64,000 bases of DNA from Apoderus coryli (lineage: Eukaryota > Arthropoda > Insecta > Coleoptera > Attelabidae): positions 12,235,651-12,299,650 of the forward strand of contig OU452203.1 in assembly GCA_911728435.2 (NCBI GenBank), in the 5' to 3' direction. Below, one piece after another: positions 1 through 10,800 of the stretch (within the stretch, counting starts at the first letter, position 1; every line of letters begins with the position of its first letter). Below the pieces are notes generated by a model. That model was given only the letters and a program-made list of their open reading frames with translations, had not been told where the DNA came from and made no database searches. Position numbers and translations under genes: made by a program.

Positions 1-845
1 CAATAACATATTATGTACAACTGTTTTAATTAAAGACCTGGGGGTGTTATTTGACAGAAGACTGACATTCTGAGACCACATTATCCAGATAACAAACGCA
101 TCCTTTCGAAATCTTGGATTTTTATTAAGAAACACAAAGGAGTTTAAAAATAAGAAAACCTTGGTTGTGCTTTATAACGCGTTTGTACGTTCAAAACTGG
201 AGTACTGTGCTGTTGTTTGGTCACCCTTGTACACGAAATACATCTTAATGCTTGAGAGACTACAAAGAAAGTTTGTCAGACAGGCAGATTTTCTATTGTA
301 TAATCAGCATGCCTCCGACTATCATGTGAATCGAGGAAATTATAATCTGATGTCACTCTGTAATAGAACAACTATGCAGGGAATACTGTACTTATTTAAA
401 ATTATTAATAGTACGATATTTGATAATATTACATTAGAGAAAATGCGCATCTCAGTACCGTCTTCAAGGACTCGCATGAAAAATAATTTACCTTTTAGTC
501 TGGAAACCCCTAGGACTAACTATCAGTACAGAACACCAATTTCGATGATGTCAAGAAATTATACTGAGGTGAAAAATTGCTGTGACATTTTTTATGATAG
601 TTTAAGAAAATTGAAGAAATCAATTATCTCTGAATTAATTTCAGGGTAATTCGATTATTAGAAATTGTATTTTTTTTCGATTTTTTTCTTGTTTTTGTTT
701 AGTTTTTTCATATATTATATTTTAGTTTTAAGTTTTGTTCTTTGTTTTTTTTTGTTGGTAATATGTTGTTGTTATTGTTGTTGTAAGCACACTTTATAAC
801 TGGGTCATATGACCTGTGTAAGTTGTTGCAAATAAATAAAGAAAA
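1..845 (+). mobile_element. LINE retrotransposon, 3' end (reverse transcriptase C-terminus and 3' UTR)
   Basis: This is a 5'-truncated non-LTR retrotransposon. From the left edge one reads the region after the reverse-transcriptase palm, with a K-D-L-G-V-L-F-D motif near position 35. The thumb and connection segment follows, with FVRSKLEYCAVVWSP at about 180-222, the signature of Jockey/CR1-like ORF2 proteins. An in-frame stop near 73 shows decay; the longest open stretch is 161-649. The T-rich 3' UTR ends with overlapping AATAAA signals near 830-840. The palm domain with its YADD box would lie left of the window. Clade is not resolvable from this fragment. Confidence 0.85.
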
Positions 846-859
846 GTAATAATTTATCA

Positions 860-1304
860 ACAAAATCCATTGCTGAGACTGTAGGTGTAAGCAAAACTTC
901 AGTATTTAGAACTCTGAAACGCGAAAATATCATTCATACAAATTTCAAATGCATCAAGAACTTGTGGAAAGAGATGCAGAAGCATATGGATTGATTTTTG
1001 TATCAATATTTCCCAGAAAATTAATAATGTTCAATTAATGCTTCAACAAATTGTATTTACCGATGAATCGACTTTTACTGTCCACGGAGATGTGCACAGA
1101 CAAAATTTTATGTACTGGAGCCGAGATAATTTACATCTTAGCTATTCTACACGATCACAAAGGCCTCAAAAAACGAATATTTTGGTGGGAATAATAGGGC
1201 CGAACATTTTGGGATCTTTTTTTATTGATGGAAATCTCGATCTAGATCTACTACAGACTCAAATAGGCATAGGTTCATTGAAGTTATCGCGAAATCGCCT
1301 TTAG
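860..1304 (+). mobile_element. mariner-like transposase relic A (HTH and first catalytic Asp)
   Basis: Around 868-910 a helix-turn-helix is readable (ETVGVSKTSVFRTLKR). Further on, IVFTDESTFTVHG at about 1056-1095 holds the first catalytic aspartate of the DDE/D domain, followed by the YWSRDN and GIIGPNILGSFF segments typical of insect IS630/Tc1/mariner transposases. Frameshifts separate the pieces, and similarity stops after the FIDGNLDLDLL segment. The downstream DGAPPH block of this copy is missing. It differs from the mariner at 1820-1936, because both cover the same segment of the protein. Dead copy. Confidence 0.75.
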
Positions 1305-1819
1305 CCATTGAAGTGAAATGTGACAAAGTTATTTCTCTAAATATAAGTATTTGCTAGCCATACACTACCGAATAAAATTTCAGCCATAGGCGTCCGAACG
1401 GGGAAAGTAGGTATTGCTGATAACAAATCTGATATCAGTTCTTCCCAAAATGACTAAATCCACAATCCAAATTTTGGTATACGGAGGTTTTTGGGGTCGC
1501 TGACTACGAATCCGAAATCTGTTTTTGACTAGCTATCTTGCAGTATTCAAAGTGGGACACTCGGTATAGGTTTTTTGGATTATTATTTTTGGGAAAAGTT
1601 GGTTGAACAAAAGGAAAATATCCACAAAATGTTTGAGTTAACTAAATGGATGAAATGGGAACGAATCTATTTAAGTCAATAATTAATTGACTAATAGGAT
1701 GAACTCATAAGTTAAAATCGCTTTAACTCTGTGATAGGGGTGCACACAACCTCCAAATTCTTAAATAGCAGTAGTGGTGCATCATTTGAAAGCACTTCAG
1801 GATCCTCAAAAAATTCGGC
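1305..1819. repeat. Non-coding stretch containing a dispersed repeat (about 1685-1810)
   Basis: No gene is recognisable. The part from about 1685 to 1810 (GATGAACTCATAAGTT, then CTTTAACTCTGTGATAG, CACACAACCTCCAAATT and GAAAGCACTT) recurs in the same order at 53085-53235. It is therefore a dispersed repeat family of unknown type. Confidence 0.55.
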
Positions 1820-2089
1820 CAAGATTATTTATTTATTTGGTTGGGTGTTATTGATGGTAATGTTTGTGCTCTACATTTCCTACCCCCCAAGGTTGAACTC
1901 GGAACTGTTTTTTCTGGACACCCTAGAGGATGTTCCTACACTGAACCGAAAAGGTACGTGATATTAATAAAAAAGTGCTTCAAATCAATGAACGTCAACA
2001 TTAAATTTGAGCCGATGATGGGTGACATTAATACAATGAACGTTCGTACATAAATTCGGTAGCGAATTCTGTACGTTGAATTAATAAAT

Positions 2090-2380
2090 AAAGAACATAA
2101 ATTTATGCTCGCCGGTTCTTGATCTTACGAATGATGGACATTAATTTATAACTCCTGTACGTTAAAACGATGTTACCAGGTTGTTAATATTACGAACGAT
2201 GAAGATTAGTTTATGTCTCCAATACGGAAAACCGATGTTAGCTGGTTATTAATATTACGAACGAGAAACATGAATCTATGACTTTTGTACGTTAAACCAA
2301 TGTTAGCTGATTATTACATTGGGTTATAATAATTGTTTTACGTAATTGTGTTCGCCGGAAAGTATTATTACGAAAGATTG
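2090..2380. repeat. Tandem repeat, 65-bp period, about 3-4 diverged copies
   Basis: Successive units begin at the TTACGAA motif at 2125, 2190 and 2255, exactly 65 bp apart. A partial copy follows near 2368. Each unit contains a version of TGTACGTTAAA..GATGTTA and ends with TTATTAATA. It lies inside the 1937-4246 element, where subterminal repeats of this kind are common in DNA transposons. Confidence 0.7.
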
Positions 2381-2639
2381 AGATTATTGTTCTGTATTCA
2401 ATCAATAATTGCGAGCATATAGGTACATATGTATTATGTGTACTGCAAAGTGCAGTATGGTTCAAATATATTAATACCAATGGTTAGAGAATTTAAAAGC
2501 CCAAATAAGACTCAAAATTATCTTGCTGTACGTCCATTGATTTGATGCACCTGCTTTGTAAATAAATTAAATCATATTTGTACGACACTCGAAATCTAAA
2601 GGCTTTATTTTTAATTTAGTTAATATTAAATGCTAAACA

Positions 2640-3315
2640 TGTCAGATTCGTCTGCGGAAATTCTTCTAAACAAAATTGGAAATTATTACGAGATCTAAAC
2701 ATTTATGCAAGGGAAAATATCACAATACCGTCTTTTATTCATGATGTTGATAATATTAATGATTTTTTTGTGGCCACTTCTACCAACAATCCGGACCCAG
2801 GAACGATCAATTTTTACTTACGTAATAAAATTAGGCCTGATATTAACTTTGAATTTGCAATGGTGGATCATGGGGAGATACTTGATGCATTGCTTGGGAT
2901 TAAGTCAAATGCTGTAGACAGTGACATGATCAGTATTGATATGCTAGTAGTAGTAGTTGTCCGTTTATAATGCCCTTTATACAGCATCTAGTTAATTACT
3001 ATATAGAAACGAGGAGCTTCCCAACATGTTGGAAAGAACCAATGTCATTCCAATCCCAAAACTAAAACTCCATCAACATTTAAGGATCTTATAGACCGAT
3101 TAATATACTCCCAGCGATCTCCAAGGTTATTGAGAGAGTGATCTGCAATCAAATGAAAACATATCTTGATGGGCATGGATTGTTGTCGGAGGTCCAGTCT
3201 GGGTTCCGTCAGGGTCACAGTTGCTCCACGACATGACTTAAAATACTGGATGATGCATTGGGTGCGGTAGACGGCATTGCTTCTGTTGGACTACGCAAGG
3301 GGCTTTTTAAGTAAA
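2640..3315 (+). mobile_element. LINE reverse transcriptase fragment (N-terminal half of RT)
   Basis: In shifting frames one reads NDFFVATSTN, then ILDALLGIKSNAVDSDMIS (about 2877-2935). Next come PTCWKEP, a YRPI-like block (about 3090), ISKVIERVICNQM, and LLSEVQSGFRQGHSCST near 3180-3235. This is the finger and early palm region of a Jockey/CR1-type LINE ORF2. The fragment ends before the catalytic YADD box. Several frameshifts make it non-functional. It lies inside the 1937-4246 element. Confidence 0.75.
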
Positions 3316-3338
3316 CAGTGTGCGCCTTTAGAATAGAC

Positions 3339-3521
3339 TTATAGAACCCATAAGTACGGTTGAATTGCAGATTTTCTTCCTTTAAGGTTTATTATATGTT
3401 CTTCTATTTCTTGAACTGTTTTAGCACAAAATAAAAAAGATTCTTGAGAGTCTTTTATCGTGTACTTTAAATGGCTTATCTTTCCACTGGCACCTTTGGA
3501 ACATAGCTTAGCGGATAGCAC
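3339..3521 (-). CDS. Short unidentified open frame (repeat-derived?)
   Basis: A 60-residue frame contains GASGKISHLKYTIKDSQES and CAKTVQEIEEHI. It is open upstream past its first Met, to about 3540. The amino-acid composition looks protein-like, but I do not recognise a family. Because it sits inside a transposable element, it is more likely a fragment of repeat-encoded protein than a host gene. Confidence 0.25.
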   Translation of the reverse strand: MLSAKLCSKGASGKISHLKYTIKDSQESFLFCAKTVQEIEEHIINLKGRKSAIQPYLWVL

Positions 3522-4445
3522 TAAATATCCATGAAGAGTCCATAAAATTTCTCCCCTCGTATCGGCGGGTTTTCAACATTACAAAGGAATACCGCACTGT
3601 GTTTTTTTTCGTTTTAAACTGACTTTAGTTTTGTACTTTACTAAATGTTACTTATATAAAAGGATTACTACTTAACTTATATTTCTACATTTGTTGTATT
3701 ATTTGGGAACAAATTTTAAAAATAAATTTAGGAACACACTTCACTTTTAAACTGTATACATTTAACTAAACAAAACAAAAAGGACGCGTAAACAAAAAGT
3801 CTATGAGAATGTCATAATGTCAATGTTTTGAGTATTCAGTCTATGGTTCGGGTGCATTGATTTGCGCTCGTTATTCAGAATTAATGGTTAGGTTCGTAAA
3901 ATTAATGCTTACCATCCATTGAATCAACGATGATCGTTTATTAGTTTTTATGTTCGCTGTTCATAGGTGTATGATTTACAACTTATTGTGTTAAAGGCGA
4001 AGAACATAAATTAATAAATTTAAAACATTGAAGCAATAAATAGTGACATTATATTGATGAAAAAAAATATAAATTTTCGATGTCTTGCATTTATTGATTA
4101 ATGTTTCATCGTACATTGTTTCTATGTATGAAATTATTAATTTATGATCAAAATTCATTGTAACAGTGACCAATTCATAATATTAATGTTCAAAATATTG
4201 ATGACAACCATTCATTGGTTTTACGTACAATATTTTTTTCAGTGTAGTAATAGAAGGCATGATAGTTGGATGCAACTGGATGGAGCTCCCCCGCATTGTC
4301 GAATAGCTGTAAGAGAATTCTTATCGTTAACGATGGATTCGTTGGCTAGGGAGAAATGACATAAATAATGTCGTGGTGAATGGTATTGGGCCAGTGGCTA
4401 CCCAGGTCACCGGATCTTAATACGCTAGACTTTTACGTTCCCATA

Positions 4446-5340
4446 TTAACAAGTTTAATTTATTTTTTTTTCTTGGGTTATAATTGTGTGAACCTAAATT
4501 AGTTCACAAAATTACTCGAACTTTGAAATAAATTTTGGTTTTATTTCATATCATATACGCACACAAAAACAACGTTTCGACAACTTCATTTATGTTGTCT
4601 TCCTCAGGTACTCTTAAAACATCGTTGTTACATTGAAAAATATTAACATATTAACAAGGGAAGATTTAATTTTAAGATTTCAGCAAGGCTGATGATATGC
4701 GGCGAAATCCGCATGAAGTATCTGGTGCAATAAATGCGTTAGTGAGGAGGTGTCGAAAATGTATTGAGGTGGGTGAAATACATTTCGAGCAATTTTTGTG
4801 GTACAATCACAAATTTAATTTTCTTTCATTTTATTATGGTTGTTGAAATCCACTAATTATATTTCTTAATTTCATTTTGGTTTAATTTTTTTTTTCAGAA
4901 ATCAGTAGGTATCTAAACTTTTTTCGACGACCAATATGAACAAATATACATCGGGTGAAATATACGTGATCAGTTTCATAAATAAAATTCAAATATTAAA
5001 AATATAATAAAGACAGAACGATCGAGTCAGTAAATATCAGTGGGTTTGTATGGAAAAATCCAATATCGTGTTGTAATTAAATTTTTGTATTTGAAAAGCA
5101 ATACGCTCACATAAATTAAAACTGATGTGGACGTTGTTCTCTTTCCCATTGTGTGCCATAGTAAAAAGATGGCCAGCTGGAGTTAAACCTATTCATACCA
5201 GCTTGGGTGATGATAAACGTTCGATTGGCTCAGAATAGGATCCTTTTTGTTCATTATTATTGTTATTTTTATTATGAGTTAATTAATATACCAAATGCTT
5301 CGTTCTTCAGATACAGGGCATATATTTTCAGTAGTAATAC
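4446..5340. other. Intergenic AT-rich DNA with a hammerhead-like motif at 4571-4609
   Basis: No coding region is recognisable. On the minus strand, 4571-4609 reads CTGAGGA, then a six-base-pair stem (GACAAC/GTTGTC), then GAAACG. This resembles the catalytic core of hammerhead ribozymes carried by Penelope-like elements and other retroelements. There is one extra A between the core and the stem, so activity is doubtful. The rest of the block shows nothing I can identify. Confidence 0.35.
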
Positions 5341-5350
5341 CCCTAGGGTC

Positions 5351-5465
5351 TTGATAATACCGAGATAATTTTGTCATAGAGAATGCCGAAAACGTGTTGC
5401 TTGATAATATCCTTGAGCAACTCGCTTGAAGGATTCTGTATGACAAAATTTTGAGTATTTATCAA
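5351..5465. repeat. Hairpin (about 35-bp arms) downstream of the tyrosine recombinase
   Basis: The left arm TTGATAATACCGAGATAATT.. (5351-5387) pairs with ..ATTTTGAGTATTTATCAA (5431-5465), both containing a TTTGTCAT/ATGACAAA block. An inner stem GTTGCT/AGCAAC adds a second level of pairing. It starts about 127 bp beyond the stop codon of the minus-strand recombinase. It may be part of that element's terminal structure or a separate small insertion. Confidence 0.6.
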
Positions 5466-5591
5466 AGCCCGAGGAGTATTCGATAAGATCATTTTTTACT
5501 TTGTAGATATCAAAACAAAACTTTGTTTGTCAATCTGACGTTTAATAATTTTCAATACAAAATGTATTAGTTTTAATCAAACAAATATTAC

Positions 5592-6750
5592 TCATTTTGA
5601 TTTAAAACTACAGTTGTGAAAAGTACAATTGGTAAATGTTAAATTGGAAGAAGAGTTTGCTGAAGTTGACGGATTGTTAATTTTCACTGTTGAAGAAATT
5701 CCTCGCATGGTGTTGATTATTTCACAATGGCGTTCTTGGTTAATATTCAAGTACGGTTTAATTGAATTAGAGTTGCTATGTCCTGATATTTTTATTAATT
5801 GCTGTTCAGGAATTCCTTTATTTGCCAAATGGCTAACTGCAGTGGATCTGTTCGAATGATTGGATATCTTTTTACACTTAGTGTCGAAACCAATAGCTTG
5901 CGCGGATGATTTGGTCCACATATTAATTGTGTTCTTGCCTACCGGTATATTGTCAAACCATGTGTCACTTTCGGATTTCCAGAAACGATTTGGTCTCAAG
6001 AATAGACGACTGGAAGTAATATTTTCCCCCCTTTTGGACAATAATTTATGGAATAACCGAACAGGGCATGCACTTTCGTTTGCAATATTTGGAACAAGCC
6101 ACTTACTATTTGTACAACTTTTAGATCCTCCTTGACATGTTTTACTGAATATTGAATTGTATTCAATTCTGTTGGTTGGCGTTCCATCATTATTTTTCTC
6201 AATCGTGAAATAATCTATAAGGCAATCAGCTGGTTCACCACCTCGCCAAGCTAACTCAACAGCTACAATATCGTAAAAAAAATTTGTAAACCTTCTGGTG
6301 TACATTCATCCCATAATCCAATGATTCTAGCCAAATCACTTGATCTCAAATTTGATGAACTGCATTTTCGTTTCTTTGGATCCTGCTGCAATCTTTTACG
6401 TTTTGCATTTCTTGTACCTCGCGCATTTTTGAATATCACACTGGTAAACGGGTCGAATACAATTTTGAAGTCATTGAAGTATTTTTCTTGGAGTAGCCTA
6501 CTCGTAGTATTCCAAATTGTTTTTACAGTTGCTTCTTTATATTCAGTTCCGTCAGATTTTCTCATATTTACCGCATAATCTTTCAATATATTAGCCAAAT
6601 TATGCAAACTCGTTTCAGCATTCAGTTCGTATTCTCTGGTCGCACAAAACTCGAGAAATATTTTCCATATATATTTTTTTGATTTGATTGTATTTTCTGG
6701 TATTATATTAGATATAATATCATTAATTGCATCGTTAGATGCAATACCAA
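5592..6750 (-). pseudogene. Crypton-type tyrosine recombinase, one frameshift
   Basis: Read from about 6740 down, the protein has an N-terminal helical SAM-like part (IPENTIKSKKYIWKIF, then ETSLHNLANILKDYAVN). A basic linker follows (NAKRKRLQQDPKKRK). The C-terminal catalytic domain carries NHSNRSTAVSHLANKGI and ISGHSNSNSIKPYLNI, matching the conserved H-x-x-R, G-H and Tyr of tyrosine recombinases. This architecture is that of eukaryotic Crypton transposons and domesticated relatives. The reading frame breaks once, at an eight-A run (plus strand 6275-6282): upstream frame 6263-6607, downstream frame 5592-6305. No in-frame Met is seen at the expected N-terminus, so the start is uncertain. A DNA hairpin follows the gene. 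Confidence 0.75.
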
Positions 6751-7430
6751 ATCATTTTTAAAACAGTTGTCAGTTTGACGTTTAATTAATTTTTAATAAA
6801 AAAAACACCAAACTGAAAACACCACCTGTAGGGTATTATCGCTGTAATCCAGAGGTGATTGGATGAAATTTAACACATGACTTAAAATTAAGTAATTTAT
6901 TTATATATACTCGTATATATTTATATTTAGTACAAAATTATCAGGGAAATATTTTATGTCACCAATGTGGGCATGAGAAATTGCTGGAAGTTAATTTCAT
7001 TTCCTCAAAAATTTACACATCACTTCATTGTAAAGGCTGAAAAATGGTGAACAAGTTTTGTTTAAGACTCATTGCCGTACTGATTTTAATAGGAGTGGGG
7101 GAAGCTGCTCTAGATATAATTATTGAATTCGCTGTATCTTCTAAACAACTAATTAAAAAATAATAAATTTATGCTTGCTTGAAAGGGAAAAGTACGCGCT
7201 TTTATAATATATTGTATCGAGTGGAATAGTTCCGATTAAAATTGTTAGTGGGCCCAATTTGAAATAATAACAGTTTATTTCATCGTGTCACGAAACGTTA
7301 AATCATACGGTATAATTCTAATATAATTATCGGAAAGTAGATTAAATTTGCAAGAAAATCGTCAAACCGCAATTCGATATCTTTATTCATATCGAGTAAC
7401 TAAATGTCTAAAGATGTTATGAAAGGTGTT
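6751..7430. other. AT-rich intergenic DNA, nothing identified
   Basis: A CAGTTTGACGTTTAATTAAT segment near 6768 resembles CAATCTGACGTTTAATAATT near 5532 on the other side of the tyrosine recombinase. It may be a flanking repeat of that element. No coding signal was seen. Confidence 0.3.
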
Positions 7431-8000
7431 CAACATGCCCACCTTGCACTTTAACACATTGTTGGAAATTTTGTAACCATCTACGTTTTACTCGAGATAA
7501 CATGTGGTGATCGTTTTTAAGGCCATCTGCACATGTAAGTATGCAACTTAGGAATTCTTCTCTGGTATTAATTATTGTTTTCTAAACTAAACTTTTAAGA
7601 TGGCCCCGAACGAAAAAGTGCAGAGGTTTAAGCTCAGGCGATCGAGGAGGCCATGGAAAAGCACCACCTCGGCCTATCCATCGATTAGGAAATGTATTAT
7701 TGAGAGAAATGGAGAGGCGCTCCATCGTGCATTAGCCACATATTCCGACGAATATGCAAAAGGGACTTCTTTTAATAGTGGATTAAGCACCTGTTGTAAA
7801 AACGTGAGATATTTTTCTGAATTTAACGTGCCATCAGCAATATAAAGTCCAACACATACTTTCCCTCTCTGTCCCATCCATACATTAATTATAAATCTTT
7901 GTTGATAGTTTGTTTGAAGAATTGCATGTGGATTTTGTGTTTCATTGAGTTTTATACTGATATGACATTCCCTTTTGGTGGCGGTCAGAGCCGTATTCAG
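7430..8000 (-). mobile_element. mariner-like transposase relic (C-terminal half)
   Basis: On the minus strand one reads DGTLNSEKYLTFLQQVLNPL (about 7777-7836). A NMWLMHDGAPLHFSQ block with the second catalytic Asp follows near 7690-7740, then AFPWPPRSPELKPLHFF at about 7600-7655. These are standard mariner motifs. At least three frameshifts separate them. The orientation is the same as the E1-alpha gene, and the relic lies 0.9 kb downstream of that gene. Confidence 0.7.
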
Positions 8001-8476
8001 GAAAAATATTAAACAATAGCTACAACAAGCTAAACGTGTTTAAGCAATTACAGGTGTAATATCATTTTATTCAGAATTAAAAATGACTAGATTTTGTCAT
8101 AAAAATAACAGGGTCATATTTCAAAAATTAAATTAATGATGGCCCCATAAGCGTTGTCACCATTGAATAGAGTGGAAAAAGTGGTAGTACAAAAGTCGAA
8201 TTTATTTTCTGATCCATTATTAAATAAAGTCAGGAAAAAATAAAACGATTTTTATAAATTTAGATATTTATCCCAACCTTATCTTGGACACACATGAAAT
8301 GAAGGACTGCGCATAAAAATTGTTCAAAATTTTGATTGTGGCGATCTCATCAAGAATTACATTTTTTTTTAAATCTTCTAAAATAAATGAAACTGCATTC
8401 TTAAACAATCTAATTGGCGCAAGAATAAAAGTCGCAGGATGCCAGACATAGGATTAAATTAGTTACGAATTACTTA
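8001..8476. other. Intergenic, nothing recognised
   Basis: AT-rich spacer between two mariner relics. No open frame or repeat structure could be supported. Confidence 0.4.
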
Positions 8477-8830
8477 TTGAGTGTTCTGCAAAATTTAACA
8501 ATATTCATTGATTTCTGTCGAGGCCCATTTCTATATCCGCATCGGTCACGTCAGCCTAAACTCAATGTATCGGATGTGATATTGGCTCGAGGAATGATTG
8601 ACCCGTACTTTTTCGATAGCGGGAATTGGCGTACAGTTATAATGGATGCGGAATGTTATGTGAAGATATTACTTTTTAAGGTCCGAAATGCAAAGCTTTC
8701 CAGGTAATAGCCAAAAAACATGGTTTCAGCAAGACGGAGCAGCATCAATTAATCTCCATGAGAGGTGAAATAAATTTACCTCCACGCAGTCCAGATTTAT
8801 TCTACCCTATTCTATCTCAAATAACGTTTA
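8477..8830 (+). mobile_element. mariner-like transposase relic
   Basis: A frame gives DVILARGMIDPYFFDSGNWR (8572-8631), equivalent to the G-I-I-G-P-Y-F-F segment. After a shift, HGFSKTEQHQ or TWFQQDGAA is seen near 8720-8745, then LPPRSPDLFYP near 8780-8820. These are the transposase core and the second catalytic Asp region. It is frameshifted and dead, and convergent with the E1-alpha gene. Confidence 0.65.
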
Positions 8831-8923
8831 GTAGCATACCATGAAAATAATACTATCAAATACCATTGACTAAAATAACTGTATATATTATAATATGAAA
8901 ATGTCTATTACACTCACTAATAA

Positions 8924-9690
8924 TCAACTATATTTGCCATAATTCTTATGCGATGTATGCTTTGAAACACCAACTAACCTAATTGTACCCTTATAATCTT
9001 TATAAACATCTCCAGGCATTTCGTCTAGTCCCACATCCGTTTGCTGCTCACCCTTTTTCATCGTTTCATCAACCAATTTCTTATTTTCACCCTCAACTTT
9101 CTTCAATTCATCTTCACTACCCAATTCAGCCGCTATGATTTTTTTCTTAAATATCATTATTGGATCTCGTTCGTCTCTAACCTTTTTGATTTCTTCGCGC
9201 GTACGATAACTGGTACCAGGATCGGACATTGAATGTCCAAAATAACGATATGTCATCAGTTCCAATATCATTGGACCGTTACCTTTCCGCACATAATCCA
9301 AGGCGAATCGTGACGCTTCTTTAACAGCCAAGACATCCATGCCATCACATCTTAGTCCAGGTATGTACGAGCAACACTGGTAAAAATTTACACAAGCTGA
9401 TCCCCGTGGAGCAGCCGTACCCATAGCGAAATTGTTGTTTTCAATAATATACAGTACGGGTAACATTTGTAATTTCGAGATGTTATATGATTCATATGTT
9501 TGACCTTGATTTGCAGCACCATCACCAAATGCGGTAATCGAAACTCCGTTGGTATTTAAGTATTTGTGCTGAAACGCAACACCAGTTCCTAGAGGGATGT
9601 GAGCGGCAACGATACCGTTGCCTCCAAAGAATTTATTTGTATACATATGCATTGATCCACCTTTACCTCGTGCGGCGCCAGTGGTTTTAC
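8924..9690 (-). CDS. Pdha: Pyruvate dehydrogenase E1 alpha, coding exon 2 (3' exon)
   Basis: This exon encodes residues 152-406 of the E1-alpha subunit. The acceptor is TTTTTCGCAG ending at 9691; the exon starts at 9690 and the stop codon is at 8924-8926. It carries KGGSMHMY and GGNGIVAAHIPLGTG. The thiamine-diphosphate motif starts at GDG (residues 207-209) and ends at ENN (235-237). The phosphorylation loop is GHSMSDPGTSYRTREE (303-318). Serines matching the two regulatory kinase sites (human Ser293 and Ser300) are S305 and S312. The third site (human Ser232) is Cys here. NRYGMGT of most orthologues reads NNFAMGT, and the His before GHS is Phe. The exon is fully open, so it is probably functional. 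Divergence suggests a relaxed or tissue-specific paralogue (inference). A TTTATT near 8796 could be the minus-strand poly(A) signal. Confidence 0.93.
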
Positions 9691-9929
9691 CTGCGAAAAA
9701 GACATGCATACAATCAATATATAGAGTTTTACGCATTTGGAGTTTATTATGGAATCACTAGAATAGGATCGAAATAGCTGATATTTTAATTTTATTATTT
9801 TTAATAATTATTATTTTCAATTAAATACAAATTCAGGTTAGCTGAATACCCTCTACAAAGTTGCAGTTGAACGTTACCATCGAACGAGTGGGTTAGTTTA
9901 AGTGGAAACAAACGATTGGTTACTGAAAT

Positions 9930-10800
9930 GACAGTTGAGAAGATCTACAATAATTGTAGGGTTTGTTCGGAGCATTGTATACCAGAAGATTTTGGACCTA
10001 ATCAAACTCTCAAAAAGGGAGTATTGCCTGCATTAAAACCATATACATAACGAGGTATGTTCATTTCTATTTGATTTTTTCAAACTATTTTTTGATGACA
10101 ATGTGTTGGAGAATATTGTGAATCAAACTGAAATATATGGACAGTATAATAATATAACTCTCAACTTTTCCAAAAAGGATTTATATGTTCTACTTGGGGC
10201 TATCTTACTTTCTGGGTATGCTAAGTATCCCAATAAGAGGATGTTTTGGAATAGTGGGGAAGATACTGCAAAAATACTTCTGAATTCCATGAGACTGAAT
10301 CATTTTGAACAACTCATTAGACATATGCATTTCAATGATAATCTCCGAAATGACTCCACTGAAAAACTCTATAAACTGCGCCCCTTATTGATGATTTGAA
10401 TAAAAATTTCAGGGAACATGGAGGTCTGGATGAATACCTTTCTATTGACGAGAGCATGATAGCCTATTATGGAAAGCATCATGCGAAGCAGTATATAAAA
10501 GGAACACCAATCAGATTCGGCTATAAAAACTGAGCCCTGTGTAGCAAATACTGGCTATATGGTTAGTTTTGATATTTATACTGGTAAATCCACCAATGAA
10601 AAACAATTTGGCTTAGGAGGAGATGTTGTGATATCGCTGATAAACTCAGCAGAAATACCCCCAAACAAGGGTTTCAACTTATACTTTGATAATTATTTCA
10701 CCAGCATCACTTTATTGACCCATTTAGCAAAAAATAATATATGTGCAACAGGTACCTTTGTAGGTAGAAACATTATTATTGAAAATGAGTGACTCTGAAT
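9930..10800 (+). mobile_element. piggyBac-type transposase relic
   Basis: Pieces in three frames align in order with a piggyBac DDE transposase. From 10103: LYVLLGAILLSGYAKYPNKR and MRLNHFEQLIRHMHFND. Near 10440-10525: YLSIDESMIAYYGKHH with the first catalytic Asp, and KGTPIRFGYKN. From 10559: VSFDIYTGKST and GFNLYFDNYFTSITLL with a second catalytic Asp. The upstream segment near 9928-10050 may hold the N-terminal part. Stops and frameshifts near 10395 and 10530 inactivate it. The C-terminal third, with the Cys-rich domain, is missing; the element breaks off at the palindrome starting near 10786. Antisense to the host gene. Confidence 0.8.

Larger units (their letters stand above)
1937..4246. 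mobile_element. Terminal-inverted-repeat element inserted in mariner relic B
   Basis: The left end reads CTACACTGAAC..AAAAGGTACGTGA (from 1930) and the right end reads TACGTACAATATTTTTTTCAGTGTAG (to about 4246). These are imperfect inverted repeats starting CACTGAA, with TA on each side as the likely target duplication. The interior carries a 65-bp tandem repeat near the left end, similar AT-rich motifs near the right end, and LINE-derived sequence in the middle. No transposase of its own was recognised, so it is probably non-autonomous. Exact ends and superfamily are uncertain. Confidence 0.5.
1820..4445 (+). mobile_element. mariner-like transposase relic B, split by an inserted element
   Basis: The left part at about 1820-1936 reads as the transposase middle (YPPRLNSELFFLDTLEDVP). 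The right part at 4247-4445 reads HDSWMQLDGAPPHCRIAVR, the block with the second catalytic Asp, followed by a degraded SGYPGHRILIR segment in place of the usual W-P-P-R-S-P-D-L. The two halves join across an insertion at 1937-4246. Frameshifts and stops occur in both. The element's own ends were not identified. Confidence 0.65.

Noticed and set aside
2100..2380. CRISPR-like array
   Set aside because: The 65-bp units are contiguous and diverged, with no unique spacers, and the DNA is animal nuclear.
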